Positions 18,868 to 29,059 are shown, numbered from the stretch's first letter. The stretch is DNA of 42,007 nucleotides from Prochlorococcus sp. AG-388-F11 (GCA_003279845.1 QCGP01000012.1:1-42007); one strand, 5' to 3'. The notes: generated by a model from the letters alone, not told the origin. Numbers and translations: made by a program.

Positions 18868-19401
18868 ATGTCTGACAAAATTGATTTTCAGTCCCTTTCA
18901 TTTGGAATGCGACGCATTGGATGGATACGCTTTTGGGTTCAATCCATTTTAGGTGTTGTTGTTGCAGCTGTTTTGCTTTTTTCAAATGTTGTAAATAATA
19001 GCGAAGGACAGCTTGGCTTAGCGCCTGGTCTATCACTTACAACAATATCCCTGATTTTACTACTTTTTAGTCTTTGGCAAGGTTGGTTAATAGTTAGAAC
19101 AGGAAGAGCAATCGCAAGCAATGCAAGACCTTCAAGAGGACAAACCAGTAAATTAATAAAAAGAGGCCTAATTGTTGATTTATTAGGAATTTTGTTTGGA
19201 TTAATTGGATATCAAGCTCTTATGGGCGCCCTATTTATACAAGCATCCTCTCAGACGACTGGACAATTAATAACAGCGACATCTGATATCCCAATTACTG
19301 GACTTGAAATATTATCAGTCCTGAGTAATACACAAGTTATTGCGGCTCATTTTTTTGGACTTTGCTTTTCTTTATGGCTTTTAAGAAGGATTTACAAATG
19401 A
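18868..19401 (+). CDS. DUF3611 family membrane protein
   Basis: A 177-residue protein with about four membrane segments and the start [19 protein letters not shown], as in the DUF3611 family of cyanobacteria and plastid-bearing eukaryotes. Conserved-looking features are [14 protein letters not shown], a polar loop [17 protein letters not shown] between the second and third segments, and [12 protein letters not shown] in the last segment. The function is not established. The 3' end overlaps the convergent surE gene by 21 bp. A near-consensus -10 (TATAGT) sits at 18846-18851. Confidence 0.82.
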   Translation: MSDKIDFQSLSFGMRRIGWIRFWVQSILGVVVAAVLLFSNVVNNSEGQLGLAPGLSLTTISLILLLFSLWQGWLIVRTGRAIASNARPSRGQTSKLIKRGLIVDLLGILFGLIGYQALMGALFIQASSQTTGQLITATSDIPITGLEILSVLSNTQVIAAHFFGLCFSLWLLRRIYK

Positions 19402-20190
19402 ATTATTAATTTTAGGTAAGTCTTCTATATTACCCCTCCAAAATAAATCTGGTTCTACAGGTGTAAGCGATATTTTATTATCTTGTATTTGAGATACATC
19501 ACTAGGCCAATTTTTAGGACCATAACCTTTTGATTTAAGATCTAAAACTACTTCACCTGCTAACCAATAATAATCATCACCCCTTGGATCTTCTCTTTTG
19601 GAAAATTGATTTTCATATTTTCTTACTGATAATCTTGTCCAGGATAATTCTTTTATTTTGCTTTTATCGCAAGGGGGGATATTCAAATTTAATAGAAGTG
19701 AAGCTGGCCAACTATCCTTAATGGCTTGTTCGGCGATATTCATTGCAATTTCTCCAGCAAATTCAAAATTCTTCCATTTGAAACTGGCCACACTTATTGC
19801 CATGGAGGGAACATTTTCCAATGTACCTTCCATAGCTGCAGCGACAGTGCCTGAACAAAAAATATCTGTACCTAAATTAGGTCCGTGATTTATTCCAGAA
19901 AGAATTAGATCAGGTTTATTATCCAAAAGTTCAGATAGCGCTAATTTGACGCAATCAGCAGGCGTGCCTGAACATCCCCAAGCTTCAATTCCTTCCTCAA
20001 ATAATTCGTCCGCTCTTTCCACTCTTAATGGAGATTGTAAAGTAAGACCATGGCCAGTTGCTGATCTTTCTTGGTCAGGGCACACTACTTTTACCTTGTG
20101 TCCTCTTTTTTGTGCTGATTTTGCTAAAGCTCTTATTCCCGCTGCAAAAACACCATCATCATTGCTAATTAATATATTTAACGGTTTCAT
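19381..20190 (-). CDS. surE: 5'-nucleotidase SurE
   Basis: A metal-dependent nucleoside 5'-monophosphatase of stationary-phase and general nucleotide metabolism. The 269-residue protein has the metal-binding start [11 protein letters not shown] (Asp11-Asp12), [11 protein letters not shown], the metal Asn/His loop [20 protein letters not shown] and [10 protein letters not shown]. The length is typical. It is divergent from pheS, with starts 69 bp apart. Confidence 0.94.
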   Translation of the reverse strand: MKPLNILISNDDGVFAAGIRALAKSAQKRGHKVKVVCPDQERSATGHGLTLQSPLRVERADELFEEGIEAWGCSGTPADCVKLALSELLDNKPDLILSGINHGPNLGTDIFCSGTVAAAMEGTLENVPSMAISVASFKWKNFEFAGEIAMNIAEQAIKDSWPASLLLNLNIPPCDKSKIKELSWTRLSVRKYENQFSKREDPRGDDYYWLAGEVVLDLKSKGYGPKNWPSDVSQIQDNKISLTPVEPDLFWRGNIEDLPKINNSFVNPS

Positions 20191-20258
20191 TAATCAATAA
20201 ATTTTATTTATGGACGATATTTAAGTAAGATAAAGCAATACTTATTTTTACTATATCA

Positions 20259-21266
20259 GTGAGTCAGATTGAATCATTAAGTCAAATTGAGGAAAAATTA
20301 AATAATCTTTCTCTAACAGCAAAAAATAATATAGATAATGCTAATACTCATGAAGAATTGGATCAATTAAGAGTATCCCTGCTTGGTAAAAAAGGTGATT
20401 TGTCAATTATCTTGAAAACGATGGGTCAATTATCTGCTACTGATAGGCCAATTGTTGGACAGAAGGCAAATTTAATAAAGATAAATTTGCAAGAATTGAT
20501 AACTGAAAGAAAAAATCAACTAAATAGTGAAGCCTTAGATAAAAAGATTAAAACTGAAAAAATTGATGTAACTATTCCTTCAATTGGTACACCCCCTGGA
20601 AATAAACACCCTTTAATTTCAACTCAAGATGAAATAATAGATATTTTTTGTGGTTTAGGATATTCAGTTGAAAGTGGCCCTGAAATAGAAACTGATTTCT
20701 ATAATTTTGAGTCTCTCAATATACCCAAAAATCATCCCGCAAGAGATATGCAGGATACTTTCTACTTAGATGAAAATCGACTTTTGAGGACTCATACTTC
20801 TCCCGTTCAAATAAGGTACTTAGAGAAAAATCCTCCTCCAGTAAGAATTATTGCCCCGGGAAGAGTTTATAGGAGAGATGCTGTAGATGCTACTCATTCC
20901 CCTGTATTTAATCAGGTTGAGGTTTTATGTATCGATCAAGATATCAACTTTAGTCATTTAAGAGGAACAGTTCTTACATTTTTAAAGACCTTTTTTGGAG
21001 ATATTCCTGTAAGATTTAGAGCTAGTTATTTCCCCTTTACTGAACCTTCAGCAGAAGTAGATGTTCAATGGAAAGGTAAATGGTTAGAAGTCATGGGATG
21101 CGGAATGGTAGATCCGAAGGTTCTAGAAAAATTAGGAATAGATTCAGAGAAATGGACCGGATTCGCAGCTGGATTAGGAGTTGAAAGATTTTGTATGGTA
21201 AGACATCAGATTGACGACATCAGGAAATTTTATACAAATGATCTTAGATTCTTAGAACAGTTCTAA
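20259..21266 (+). CDS. pheS: Phenylalanyl-tRNA synthetase, alpha chain
   Basis: Charges tRNA-Phe as part of an alpha2-beta2 complex with PheT, which is not in the window. The 335-residue protein shows an N-terminal coiled coil (1-~90), then the class II core: [51 protein letters not shown], motif 2 [15 protein letters not shown], and motif 3 [18 protein letters not shown]. The start is GTG at 20259. Confidence 0.97.
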   Translation: MSQIESLSQIEEKLNNLSLTAKNNIDNANTHEELDQLRVSLLGKKGDLSIILKTMGQLSATDRPIVGQKANLIKINLQELITERKNQLNSEALDKKIKTEKIDVTIPSIGTPPGNKHPLISTQDEIIDIFCGLGYSVESGPEIETDFYNFESLNIPKNHPARDMQDTFYLDENRLLRTHTSPVQIRYLEKNPPPVRIIAPGRVYRRDAVDATHSPVFNQVEVLCIDQDINFSHLRGTVLTFLKTFFGDIPVRFRASYFPFTEPSAEVDVQWKGKWLEVMGCGMVDPKVLEKLGIDSEKWTGFAAGLGVERFCMVRHQIDDIRKFYTNDLRFLEQF

Positions 21267-21335
21267 TAAAATTAAAATTTAAATTAGGATTGTCCAGCAA
21301 ATTAGTTTAAGATAGTTATAGTTTTACTTTTTTGA

Positions 21336-22244
21336 TTGGTACGTAAAGCAGGGTTAATCGTTAATGATGGGAAAGAACTTGCTGTTCAAACTGCAAGTTC
21401 TGTTGAGAAAAAATTGGAAAAATCAAATTATCAAGTTGTAAGGGTTAGTAGCTCTGGTGGAATGGTTGGATTCGCCAATCCTGATCAACATGTTCGACCA
21501 TTGGGATATACAAACTGTGTTCCCGAGGGGTTTGACTCATCAATGGAATTTGCAATTGTTCTTGGTGGAGATGGAACCGTACTTTCTGCAGCAAGGCAAA
21601 CAGCACCTGCTAAAATTCCAATCCTTACTATAAATACTGGTCATTTAGGTTTTCTTGCGGAAGCTTATTTATCAAATCTTGATGAAGCAATAGATAAAAT
21701 CATGGCAGGTAATTGGGATATTGAAGAAAGAACTTGTTTTATTATTAGCGTAATGAGGAATGATCAGAGGAGATGGGAGTCTCTGTGTCTTAATGAGATG
21801 GCTCTTCATAGAGAACCTCTTACAAGCATGTGTCATTTTGAGATTTCAATAGGGCGACATGCTCCTGTAGATATCTCAGCTGATGGAGTAATTTTATCTA
21901 CTCCAACTGGTTCTACCGCATATTCCTTGAGTGCTGGAGGACCAGTTATTACACCTGATTGCCCAGTCGTGCAATTAACTCCAATTGCTCCCCATTCATT
22001 GGCTTCTAGGGCATTGGTTTTTAATGATTCAGAGCCAGTAACTGTTTTTCCCGCAACTCCCGAAAGATTGGTAATGGTTGTTGACGGAAATGCTGGGTGT
22101 TATGTTTGGCCTGAAGATAGAGTTTTAATAAGAAAAAGTAAACACTCAGTAAAGTTTATTAGACTTGAAGATCATGAATTTTTCCAAGTTTTAAGAAATA
22201 AACTAGGTTGGGGTTTGCCCCATGTCGCAAAACCTAACAAATAA
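21336..22244 (+). CDS. nadK: NAD kinase
   Basis: Phosphorylates NAD to NADP. The 302-residue protein shows GGDG (77-80) in [22 protein letters not shown], the NAD-binding LNEMALHRE region and [23 protein letters not shown]. The start is TTG at 21336 ([14 protein letters not shown]), consistent with the family. It ends 7 bp from the convergent cobL. Confidence 0.96.
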   Translation: MVRKAGLIVNDGKELAVQTASSVEKKLEKSNYQVVRVSSSGGMVGFANPDQHVRPLGYTNCVPEGFDSSMEFAIVLGGDGTVLSAARQTAPAKIPILTINTGHLGFLAEAYLSNLDEAIDKIMAGNWDIEERTCFIISVMRNDQRRWESLCLNEMALHREPLTSMCHFEISIGRHAPVDISADGVILSTPTGSTAYSLSAGGPVITPDCPVVQLTPIAPHSLASRALVFNDSEPVTVFPATPERLVMVVDGNAGCYVWPEDRVLIRKSKHSVKFIRLEDHEFFQVLRNKLGWGLPHVAKPNK

Positions 22245-22251
22245 CAATTAT

Positions 22252-23532
22252 TTAAATATATTTTTTTCCTTTTAACAAAAAAACAGGATTATTTGGTTCT
22301 AATCTGATTCCCTCAGCGATACTTAAGCTTTTATAGGTCTGAATTAAATTTAAATTTGTTTTGAAATTCTTATTTTCTAATTCCTCTTTCAATTCTTTAA
22401 TAATTTGAATGTCAATTATTGGGATAACGATAATATCTCCAATACTCATAATCTTAGATAGGGTATTAATAATTTGAAGTTTAGTCTTTTTATCACATCC
22501 TCCAATTACTAATCTATTAGGTTTCTCAAAATAACTTAAATTTCTCGTATTAAAGATATTATTTATGTCTTCCTCAAAAATAAATTTTGGTTTAACGCCA
22601 AGTCTTTTTGAGTTTTCTAGTATTAATGCTTTTGAGCCAATTCTTTTATCGATACAAAACAAATCTAAATTAGGACTTATTTTTAATGCTTCTAAACCAA
22701 TTGACCCACAACCTGCTCCAATATCCCAAATCCCACCTTTTTTAGGGAGCTCTAGATCAGCTAAGATTTGTACGCGAACCTCCCTCTTAGTTAATAAGTT
22801 TGGTCTATCATCAAAAGTTTTAAAAATATGGTCACTTATTCCGAAAGGAGGGAGATTATTGTTTGAGTAATTGTTCTTTATTTTTGTAAGAACAACAATG
22901 TTCAAGTTTGATATATCAGAGGGTAATGACTCTTTAAGGTTTATTTTTCTTATATTTTCATTGTCGAAGCCTATCTCTTCACAGAGCCAAAAATCATAGA
23001 AATCAATCAGATTTAATTCTGATAAGTTTTTTTTAATTATTTCTAAACTTATATTATTTGAATCTGTAATAATAGCCAAATTTGAAGGTCTTGTTTTAAG
23101 AGCTTCAACTAACTTAGTCGAATCTCTGCCGTGAATGCTTACATTGACAGTATCTTGCCATGGGATCTTTAACTTACTAAATGCTAATTGAATGCAAGTA
23201 TTTGATGGGTAGAAAATTAATTCATCTTTTGGGAAATTTTCTAGTAAAATCCTCCCAATTCCAAACCAAAGTGGATCCCCTCTCGAAATTAAAATAACAT
23301 CTGTTTTTTGTGATCTAAGCCAATTAACAAGTTTAATATTACTGTTGCTCGAAAAAAATGATTTCTTTTTTTCTAAATCATTTTTGCTCCATGATTTAAT
23401 TTCATCAAAATATGAATTAGGAACTGCAATATTTTCTGTCTTTAAAAATAGATCTTGTAATTTAGAAGGTAAATCTTCAAATATATAAGTATTAATACCT
23501 ACTACATAAATTTTTCTATTAATTTCAGTCAT
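22252..23532 (-). CDS. cobL: Precorrin-6Y methyltransferase CobL (CbiE-CbiT fusion)
   Basis: Methylates precorrin-6Y/cobalt-precorrin at C5 and C15 and decarboxylates it in corrinoid synthesis; Prochlorococcus makes pseudocobalamin. The N-terminal half (about 1-200) is a CbiE-type methyltransferase domain with ISRGDPLWFGIGR. The C-terminal half (about 215-426) is a CbiT SAM-dependent methyltransferase with GGIWDIGAGCGSIGLEA and NRLVIGGCDKK. The fused form of 426 residues is usual for CobL. It is divergent from a small unknown gene, 83 bp between starts. Confidence 0.92.
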   Translation of the reverse strand: MTEINRKIYVVGINTYIFEDLPSKLQDLFLKTENIAVPNSYFDEIKSWSKNDLEKKKSFFSSNSNIKLVNWLRSQKTDVILISRGDPLWFGIGRILLENFPKDELIFYPSNTCIQLAFSKLKIPWQDTVNVSIHGRDSTKLVEALKTRPSNLAIITDSNNISLEIIKKNLSELNLIDFYDFWLCEEIGFDNENIRKINLKESLPSDISNLNIVVLTKIKNNYSNNNLPPFGISDHIFKTFDDRPNLLTKREVRVQILADLELPKKGGIWDIGAGCGSIGLEALKISPNLDLFCIDKRIGSKALILENSKRLGVKPKFIFEEDINNIFNTRNLSYFEKPNRLVIGGCDKKTKLQIINTLSKIMSIGDIIVIPIIDIQIIKELKEELENKNFKTNLNLIQTYKSLSIAEGIRLEPNNPVFLLKGKKYI

Positions 23533-23599
23533 TAATATTTAATTAAAAGGAACTAAACAGTTTGAATGTTTTATTAAATTATCTTATTATTGTGCGAGT

Positions 23600-23605
23600 T
23601 ATAAT
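23600..23605 (+). promoter_or_regulatory. Candidate -10 box for the 83-residue gene
   Basis: A perfect TATAAT ends 10 bp before the TTG at 23616, so a transcript starting near 23612 would carry almost no leader. It lies in the 83-bp divergent gap facing cobL. Confidence 0.4.
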
Positions 23606-23615
23606 AGTAAATTAA

Positions 23616-23867
23616 TTGTCTGAAAGGAGAAAGAGATTACATGATTTATTGTTAACTCTTATTAGTAAAGATAATGAATTTGAGTTTATTGAAGAAGATT
23701 CTAGCGATTTAACATCTAGCTATTCTGAAAAAGACACTTTGAATTTATCTCGAGTTATAGAAAAAAATCGTAAAATAATCAAAAGATACCAAGCTATTAT
23801 AAGAACAGCTGTAACTCTAGATGCCCTGATGGATTCTGAAAATGAAGAAAATTACAAAATCAAATAA
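23616..23867 (+). CDS. Small acidic/helical protein of unknown function
   Basis: 83 residues from a TTG start: MSERRKRLHDLLLTLISKDNEFEF, an acidic Ser-rich middle, then a basic helix SRVIEKNRKIIKRYQAIIRT and an acidic tail. No membrane segment or motif is recognised. The end overlaps the start of the next gene by 26 bp in another frame, so the two are probably translated from one message. Confidence 0.6.
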   Translation: MSERRKRLHDLLLTLISKDNEFEFIEEDSSDLTSSYSEKDTLNLSRVIEKNRKIIKRYQAIIRTAVTLDALMDSENEENYKIK

Positions 23868-24342
23868 AAATATTTTTTTAAAAGGAATATTATCTTTACT
23901 TTTACTACTATCCTTTATTTTTAACCCTATAAAAGTATCCGCAGAAGTTGCAAAAACAGAAATAAACGGGGAATTAATAAATGCTAGTAGTGAGTTTTTA
24001 AGGGACTTGGACTTTGAAACTTGGCAATTAGTAGCTTATAAATCACCTCTTTTTGCAGATAAATTAATCTTAAGAGTTATAGGATATCCAGGAAATCTTA
24101 GAATTGATCATCCCACTGAGTTGAGGGTTGAATCAGGGAGAAAGCAGTGGCTTTTAGATGATAAAACATTACTTAATGTGGAATTAGCAAATGATGGAAG
24201 ACAAGCTGCTGCAGAATTTGATCTTGATGAATTGATTAAAAATTTAGATAAAAATAGACCATTAAGATTATCTTTGTTAGGAGTTTTTTCTGAGTTGCCA
24301 GTTCCACCCTTTGTGGTTAAAGAGTGGAGATCAATAAACTGA
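23842..24342 (+). CDS. DUF3122 family exported protein
   Basis: 166 residues with a clear signal peptide: basic start MKKITKSNKN, hydrophobic core near 12-30, then a VSAEV cleavage-like site. The mature part (ETWQLVAYKSPLFADKLILR, HPTELRVESGRKQWLLDD, ELPVPPFVVKEWRSI) matches my memory of the cyanobacterial DUF3122 family. Likely in periplasm or thylakoid lumen. The function is unknown. ribD follows 15 bp downstream. Confidence 0.8.
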   Translation: MKKITKSNKNIFLKGILSLLLLLSFIFNPIKVSAEVAKTEINGELINASSEFLRDLDFETWQLVAYKSPLFADKLILRVIGYPGNLRIDHPTELRVESGRKQWLLDDKTLLNVELANDGRQAAAEFDLDELIKNLDKNRPLRLSLLGVFSELPVPPFVVKEWRSIN

Positions 24343-24357
24343 ATTTGACTTTTGGAG

Positions 24358-25452
24358 ATGTCTGAAAAAAATATAAGCCATACAAAATGGATGAAAAGAG
24401 CAATTTTTTTGGCTTCTTTAGGCAAAAATACAACTAGCCCTAACCCTAGGGTGGGGGCAGTGATACTTGATAAGAATGGAAATCTTATTTCAGAAGGATT
24501 TCATCACAAGACTGGTATGCCCCATGCTGAAGCAATGGCTTTTAATAATTTAAGAAAAGATGCTAAAGAAGGATCAATGTATGTCAATCTTGAACCTTGC
24601 TGTCACCATGGGAAAACACCTCCATGTGTAGACAAGGTAATATCCTCTGGTATAAAAAAGATATATATTTCAATTGAAGACCCTGATAAAAGAGTCTCTG
24701 GTAAAGGTATTAAACTTTTAAAAGAAGCTGGAATAGAAGTTCACTTAGGATTGTGTAAAAAAGAATCCTTAGATCTAAATAAGGCTTTCATTCATAGAAG
24801 TATTACAAAAAAGGCATTTGGTGTTCTTAAATGGGCAATGAGTATTGATGGAAGAATAGCTTTAAAAAATGGGAAAAGTAAATGGATTTCTAATAAAGAA
24901 TCAAGGTCATTAGTTCACTCTTTTAGAGCAGAATTTGATGCAATAATCATTGGTGGTAACACATTAAGAAGAGATAATCCACTTTTGACGACTAGGGGTT
25001 CAAAAAATCCTGAGCCCTTGCGAGTTGTTTTCACAAAAAGTTTAGATCTCCCTTCAAAATCTAATCTTTGGGATTGTAATGAGGCAAAAACCTTAGTTAT
25101 TTATGATTCTTCTACAGCAAATGAAAGCAACCTCTCAAGGATTCCGAAATGTGTGGAGGTTGAAAAGGTATCATCAGATAATCCAGAATTAATTTCAAAA
25201 ATTCTGGCTAAAAGAGGGTGTAATAAAGTTCTCTGGGAATGTGGCCCTGGATTGGCTACCGCCGCTATTAAATCTAATTGTATTCAAGAAATTATTACTT
25301 TTATTGCACCGAAAATTTTAGGTGGAGAAAATGGTATGAATCCCTTAGGTGATTTTCAATTTGAAGAAATGCACGAAATCATTAAATTTAGCGATTCTCA
25401 GTTTAGCTTGATTGGTAATGATATATGCGTTAAAAGTTCATTTAAAAAGTAA
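24358..25452 (+). CDS. ribD: Bifunctional riboflavin deaminase/reductase RibD
   Basis: Carries out the deamination and side-chain reduction steps of riboflavin synthesis. The N-terminal deaminase domain shows HAE (56-58) and zinc cysteines in PCCHHGKTPPC. The C-terminal reductase domain (about 145-360) includes KWAMSIDGRIAL, GGNTLRRDNPLLTTRG and LWECGPGLATAAI. The ATG at 24358 is preferred; a TTG at 24352 would add two residues (ME) and cannot be excluded. The length is normal. Confidence 0.95.
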   Translation: MSEKNISHTKWMKRAIFLASLGKNTTSPNPRVGAVILDKNGNLISEGFHHKTGMPHAEAMAFNNLRKDAKEGSMYVNLEPCCHHGKTPPCVDKVISSGIKKIYISIEDPDKRVSGKGIKLLKEAGIEVHLGLCKKESLDLNKAFIHRSITKKAFGVLKWAMSIDGRIALKNGKSKWISNKESRSLVHSFRAEFDAIIIGGNTLRRDNPLLTTRGSKNPEPLRVVFTKSLDLPSKSNLWDCNEAKTLVIYDSSTANESNLSRIPKCVEVEKVSSDNPELISKILAKRGCNKVLWECGPGLATAAIKSNCIQEIITFIAPKILGGENGMNPLGDFQFEEMHEIIKFSDSQFSLIGNDICVKSSFKK

Positions 25453-25469
25453 ATTTTTTACAAATTTCT

Positions 25470-25589
25470 ATGGGTCAAAGTACCGTTCGGTTCTTACCCA
25501 AAAAAAATAATACAGATACGGAATCTCTTCGTTTAGTTTATAATAAGTTCAAAATTGATCATAACTATGCCAATAAGACAAGACGATAA
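25470..25589 (+). other. Small ORF and hairpin in the ribD-ftsH gap
   Basis: An ATG frame of 39 residues starts MGQSTVRFLPKKNNTD and runs 23 bp into ftsH in another frame. Its first 35 nt can also fold: GGGT pairs with ACCC (25472-25475 with 25496-25499), with inner AAG/CTT and ACC/GGT steps around a GTTC loop. Either a small leader peptide or RNA structure could influence ftsH, but the likely ftsH -10 box lies inside the frame, so the peptide would need transcripts from ribD. Confidence 0.3.
25539..25544 (+). promoter_or_regulatory. Candidate -10 box for ftsH
   Basis: A perfect TATAAT lies 22 bp before the chosen ftsH ATG at 25567, predicting a transcript start near 25551. No -35 box is obvious. 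Confidence 0.4.
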
Positions 25590-27429
25590 TCAACCTAATA
25601 GAAGATTTGGAATTGTAAATATCATCTTGATAGGAGTAGGAGCATTACTTCTATTTAGTAGCCTCTTCCCTAATCAAAATATGCAAATTCCTAGAGTTCC
25701 TTACTCTTTATTTATAGATCAGGTTAATGATGGAGAAGTTAAACGTGCATATATTACTCAAGAACAAATTAGATATGAGTTAAATGGAGCTGAAGAAGGT
25801 GCCCCTTCAGTTTTAGCTACTACTCCAATATTTGATATGGACCTTCCACAAAGGTTAGAGAGTAAAGGAGTTGAATTCGCTGCTGCTCCCCCTAAAAAGC
25901 CTAATTTCTTCTCAACCATCTTGAGTTGGGTTGTTCCTCCTTTAATTTTCATCCTTGTTTTACAATTCTTTGCTAGAAGAAGTATGGGTGGAGGAGGAGC
26001 TCAGGGAGCTTTAAGTTTCACTAAAAGTAAAGCAAAAGTTTATGTCCCAGATGATGAATCAAAAGTAACATTCGCTGATGTAGCAGGAGTTGATGAAGCT
26101 AAAGACGAATTAACAGAAATTGTTGATTTTTTAAAAAAACCCGAAAGATATACTGATATAGGAGCACGAATACCTAAAGGTGTACTTCTTGTAGGACCTC
26201 CAGGAACGGGAAAAACTCTTCTTTCAAAAGCTGTTGCTGGTGAAGCGGAAGTTCCTTTCTTCATTATTTCGGGTTCTGAATTCGTTGAACTTTTTGTAGG
26301 TGCAGGTGCTGCAAGAGTTAGGGATTTATTTGAACAAGCTAAGAAAAAAGCCCCTTGCATTATTTTTATTGACGAATTAGATGCTATTGGTAAAAGTCGC
26401 TCTGGTTCGATGGGAGTTGTTGGAGGTAATGATGAGAGAGAACAAACTCTAAATCAACTACTTACCGAAATGGATGGATTTGCCTCTGCCGATAAACCAG
26501 TTATTGTCCTTGCTGCTACGAATCAGCCAGAAGTGCTGGACGCCGCACTTTTAAGGCCTGGAAGATTTGACAGACAAGTTTTAGTCGATAGACCTGACTT
26601 ATCTGGCAGAAAAACTATACTAGAAATTTATACAAAAAAAGTTAAACTTGCTGATTCAATAGACTTAGAATCTATCGCACAAGCTACCAGCGGATTTGCA
26701 GGGGCTGACTTAGCTAATATGGTAAATGAGGCTGCCTTACTCGCAGCTAGAGCAAAAAGAAAAAGTGTAGAGCAACAAGACTTAAGCGAAGCTATAGAAA
26801 GAGTTGTTGCTGGATTGGAAAAAAAGAGTCGTGTTTTGCAGGATGATGAAAAGAAAGTTGTTGCTTATCACGAAGTCGGCCATGCAATTGTAGGTCATCT
26901 TATGCCAGGAGGTTCAAAAGTTGCAAAGATTTCAATTGTACCCAGAGGCATGAGTGCACTTGGGTATACACTTCAATTGCCAACAGAAGAAAGATTCTTG
27001 AATTCCAAAGAGGAACTAAAGGGACAAATTGCTACACTTCTCGGAGGAAGGTCAGCCGAAGAGGTTGTCTTTGGAAAGATTACTACGGGAGCTTCAAATG
27101 ATCTGCAAAGGGCAACAGACATAGCAGAACAAATGGTTGGTACCTTTGGGATGAGTGATATTCTTGGTCCTCTCGCTTACGACAAACAAGGAGGTGGTCA
27201 GTTTCTAGGCAATGGAACTAATCCTAGAAGATCTGTGAGTGATGCTACTGCTCAAGCTATTGATAAAGAGGTTAGAGATTTAGTTGATGATGCGCATGAA
27301 ACTGCGCTTAATATTCTGAGGAATAATCTGCCTCTCCTTGAATCAATTTCTCAGAAAATTCTTCAAGAAGAGGTCATAGAAGGTGAAGACTTGAAAACTC
27401 TCCTTGCTGAAAGTAAAATGCCTTCATAG
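25567..27429 (+). CDS. ftsH: ATP-dependent zinc metalloprotease FtsH
   Basis: A membrane-anchored hexameric protease that degrades membrane and short-lived proteins; cyanobacterial members take part in photosystem and iron-stress turnover. 620 residues from ATG 25567 (an upstream TTG at 25555 would add four). A first membrane segment is near residues 16-36 and a second near 118-136. The AAA domain has Walker A GPPGTGKT (210-217), Walker [12 protein letters not shown] and the second region of homology. The zinc site is HEVGH (435-439) in the C-terminal protease. The pore loop region reads [15 protein letters not shown], typical of one cyanobacterial FtsH subgroup. argF follows 27 bp later. Confidence 0.96.
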   Translation: MPIRQDDNQPNRRFGIVNIILIGVGALLLFSSLFPNQNMQIPRVPYSLFIDQVNDGEVKRAYITQEQIRYELNGAEEGAPSVLATTPIFDMDLPQRLESKGVEFAAAPPKKPNFFSTILSWVVPPLIFILVLQFFARRSMGGGGAQGALSFTKSKAKVYVPDDESKVTFADVAGVDEAKDELTEIVDFLKKPERYTDIGARIPKGVLLVGPPGTGKTLLSKAVAGEAEVPFFIISGSEFVELFVGAGAARVRDLFEQAKKKAPCIIFIDELDAIGKSRSGSMGVVGGNDEREQTLNQLLTEMDGFASADKPVIVLAATNQPEVLDAALLRPGRFDRQVLVDRPDLSGRKTILEIYTKKVKLADSIDLESIAQATSGFAGADLANMVNEAALLAARAKRKSVEQQDLSEAIERVVAGLEKKSRVLQDDEKKVVAYHEVGHAIVGHLMPGGSKVAKISIVPRGMSALGYTLQLPTEERFLNSKEELKGQIATLLGGRSAEEVVFGKITTGASNDLQRATDIAEQMVGTFGMSDILGPLAYDKQGGGQFLGNGTNPRRSVSDATAQAIDKEVRDLVDDAHETALNILRNNLPLLESISQKILQEEVIEGEDLKTLLAESKMPS

Positions 27430-27456
27430 TAGAATTTAGGTTTCGCATAGATATTT

Positions 27457-28383
27457 ATGTTAAAAACTTTCAAGCTTGCAAATAATAACTTTTTATCAAG
27501 CTTGGACATGTCAAGTTTAGAAGTTATTCGTATTTTAGAACTTGCTAATGATTTCAAAAGTAATGATCTGAACATTGAACTCAAAAATAAAGTTTTAGGA
27601 TTAATTTTTGATAAATCCTCTACAAGAACAAGAGTTAGCTTTCAAGTGGCAATGTCAAGACTTGCAGGAACTACAATCGACTTAAATCCTACTACCTCCC
27701 AAATTGGAAGGGGTGAGCCAATTAAAGATACGGCACGGGTTCTTAGTAGTTATTGTGATGTGCTTGCAATTAGAACTTTTAATCATTGTGATTTAGAAGA
27801 ATATGCAAAATGGTCTTCTAAACCAGTTATAAATGCATTAACGGATTTAGAACATCCATGCCAAGCTTTGGCGGATTATATGACAATAATAGAGGAGTTT
27901 TCTGACTTTAAAAAAGTAGTTTTGACTTTTATAGGAGATGGTAATAACGTTGCCAATTCTCTAATTCTCTGTGGGGCTTTACTAGGGGTGGAAGTTAGAA
28001 TTGCATGTCCAAAGGGTTATGAACCCAATGCCAAGATTATAAAAAAAGCATTGGAAATACTTAAGGATAAAAGTTTATTGAAAATCACTAATGATCCTCA
28101 TAATGCTGTATCTGGAGCAAATGTTCTTTATACAGACGTTTGGTCGTCAATGGGTGAAGAGGATAAAAAGGTTGAGAAAGATAAAGACTTTAGTGGATTT
28201 ACTATCGACACTAATTTAATTGAAAAAGCAGATAAAAATGCAATTATTTTGCATTGTCTTCCTGCCTATCGATCTAAAGAAATAACTGATGAAGCTATTG
28301 AAAGTAAAAGAAGTAGAATTTTTGAGCAAGCAGAAAATAGAATGTATGCTCAGCAAGCACTTTTAAGCTGCCTTCTTTCCTAA
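27457..28383 (+). CDS. argF: Ornithine carbamoyltransferase
   Basis: Makes citrulline from ornithine and carbamoyl phosphate in arginine synthesis. The 308-residue protein shows the carbamoyl-phosphate site STRT (55-58) in DKSSTRTRVSF, LEHPCQALADY, ornithine-site DVWSSMGEE and HCLPAYR. The length is normal. It is followed by 58 bp that contain the lexA operator candidate. Confidence 0.96.
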   Translation: MLKTFKLANNNFLSSLDMSSLEVIRILELANDFKSNDLNIELKNKVLGLIFDKSSTRTRVSFQVAMSRLAGTTIDLNPTTSQIGRGEPIKDTARVLSSYCDVLAIRTFNHCDLEEYAKWSSKPVINALTDLEHPCQALADYMTIIEEFSDFKKVVLTFIGDGNNVANSLILCGALLGVEVRIACPKGYEPNAKIIKKALEILKDKSLLKITNDPHNAVSGANVLYTDVWSSMGEEDKKVEKDKDFSGFTIDTNLIEKADKNAIILHCLPAYRSKEITDEAIESKRSRIFEQAENRMYAQQALLSCLLS

Positions 28384-28413
28384 AAAAGATTGCAAAATGC
28401 ACTCTTAAGAGGT

Positions 28414-28437
28414 ACAAATGTATTAGAGTACATTTGT
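28414..28437 (+). promoter_or_regulatory. Palindrome before lexA, candidate LexA operator
   Basis: Perfect 9-bp arms ACAAATGTA (28414-28422) and TACATTTGT (28429-28437) with a 6-bp spacer, ending 4 bp before the lexA ATG. Two overlapping 14-bp stretches, starting at 28411 (GGTACAAATGTATT) and 28427 (AGTACATTTGTTTC), each fit the cyanobacterial LexA box RGTAC-N3-DGTWCB, as I remember it, with one mismatch. TATTAG (28421-28426) inside it could serve as the -10, so binding would block transcription. Confidence 0.55.
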
Positions 28438-28441
28438 TTCT

Positions 28442-29059
28442 ATGGCAACTTCTGCTGACGATAATCTTACTGATGCTCAAAATGAGCTTTATGGTTGGAT
28501 AAAGGATTATATGAAAGATTTCCAACACAGTCCATCAATAAGGCAAATGATGCAAGCTATGGGACTAAAATCTCCTGCTCCAATTCAAAGCCGTCTTAAG
28601 CACTTGCAAGAAAAGGGATATATTTCATGGCAAGAAGGAAAAGCAAGAACAATGCAAATAGTTGATGAGATTGTAGAAGGTGTACCCATTATGGGTTCAG
28701 TAGCTGCTGGAGGTTTAGTGGAAACATATTCTGATGTTCACGAGAATTTAGATATATCAGATGTTTTAAAAAAGAAAAATATTTTTGCTCTCACAGTTAA
28801 TGGCGATTCTATGATAGATGCATGTATTGCTGATGGTGATATGGTTTTAATGGAACCTATTCAAGATTCCTACTCACTGAGAAATGGAACAATTGTTAGT
28901 GCAATGGTTCCTGGTTTAGGAACGACTTTAAAATATTTCTTTAAAAGAAAAGGGAAAATTTTTTTAGAAGCGGCAAATCCTGCTTATGAACCAATTGAAT
29001 TAAATTTAAATGAAGTTGTTTTCCAAGGGAAATTGCTGGCTGTTTGGAGGAAAATTTGA
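28442..29059 (+). CDS. lexA: LexA repressor
   Basis: An SOS repressor with self-cleavage. 205 residues: an N-terminal winged helix-turn-helix (about 11-68, e.g. SPSIRQMMQAMGLKSPAPIQ), a cleavage site Ala-Gly at 89-90 (SVAAGG), and the Ser-Lys dyad S123 (NGDSM) and K164 (TLKYFF). All parts needed for RecA-stimulated cleavage are present. Some cyanobacterial LexA proteins lack them, so this one is likely a true SOS repressor. The palindrome directly upstream suggests autoregulation. It closes the core block; envelope genes follow. Confidence 0.95.
   Translation: MATSADDNLTDAQNELYGWIKDYMKDFQHSPSIRQMMQAMGLKSPAPIQSRLKHLQEKGYISWQEGKARTMQIVDEIVEGVPIMGSVAAGGLVETYSDVHENLDISDVLKKKNIFALTVNGDSMIDACIADGDMVLMEPIQDSYSLRNGTIVSAMVPGLGTTLKYFFKRKGKIFLEAANPAYEPIELNLNEVVFQGKLLAVWRKI

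Noticed and set aside
25479..25494. AGTACCGTTCGGTTCT before ftsH, resembling a LexA box
   Set aside because: The spacing between AGTAC and GTTCT is two bases longer than the remembered cyanobacterial box, and the sequence is explained by the local stem.
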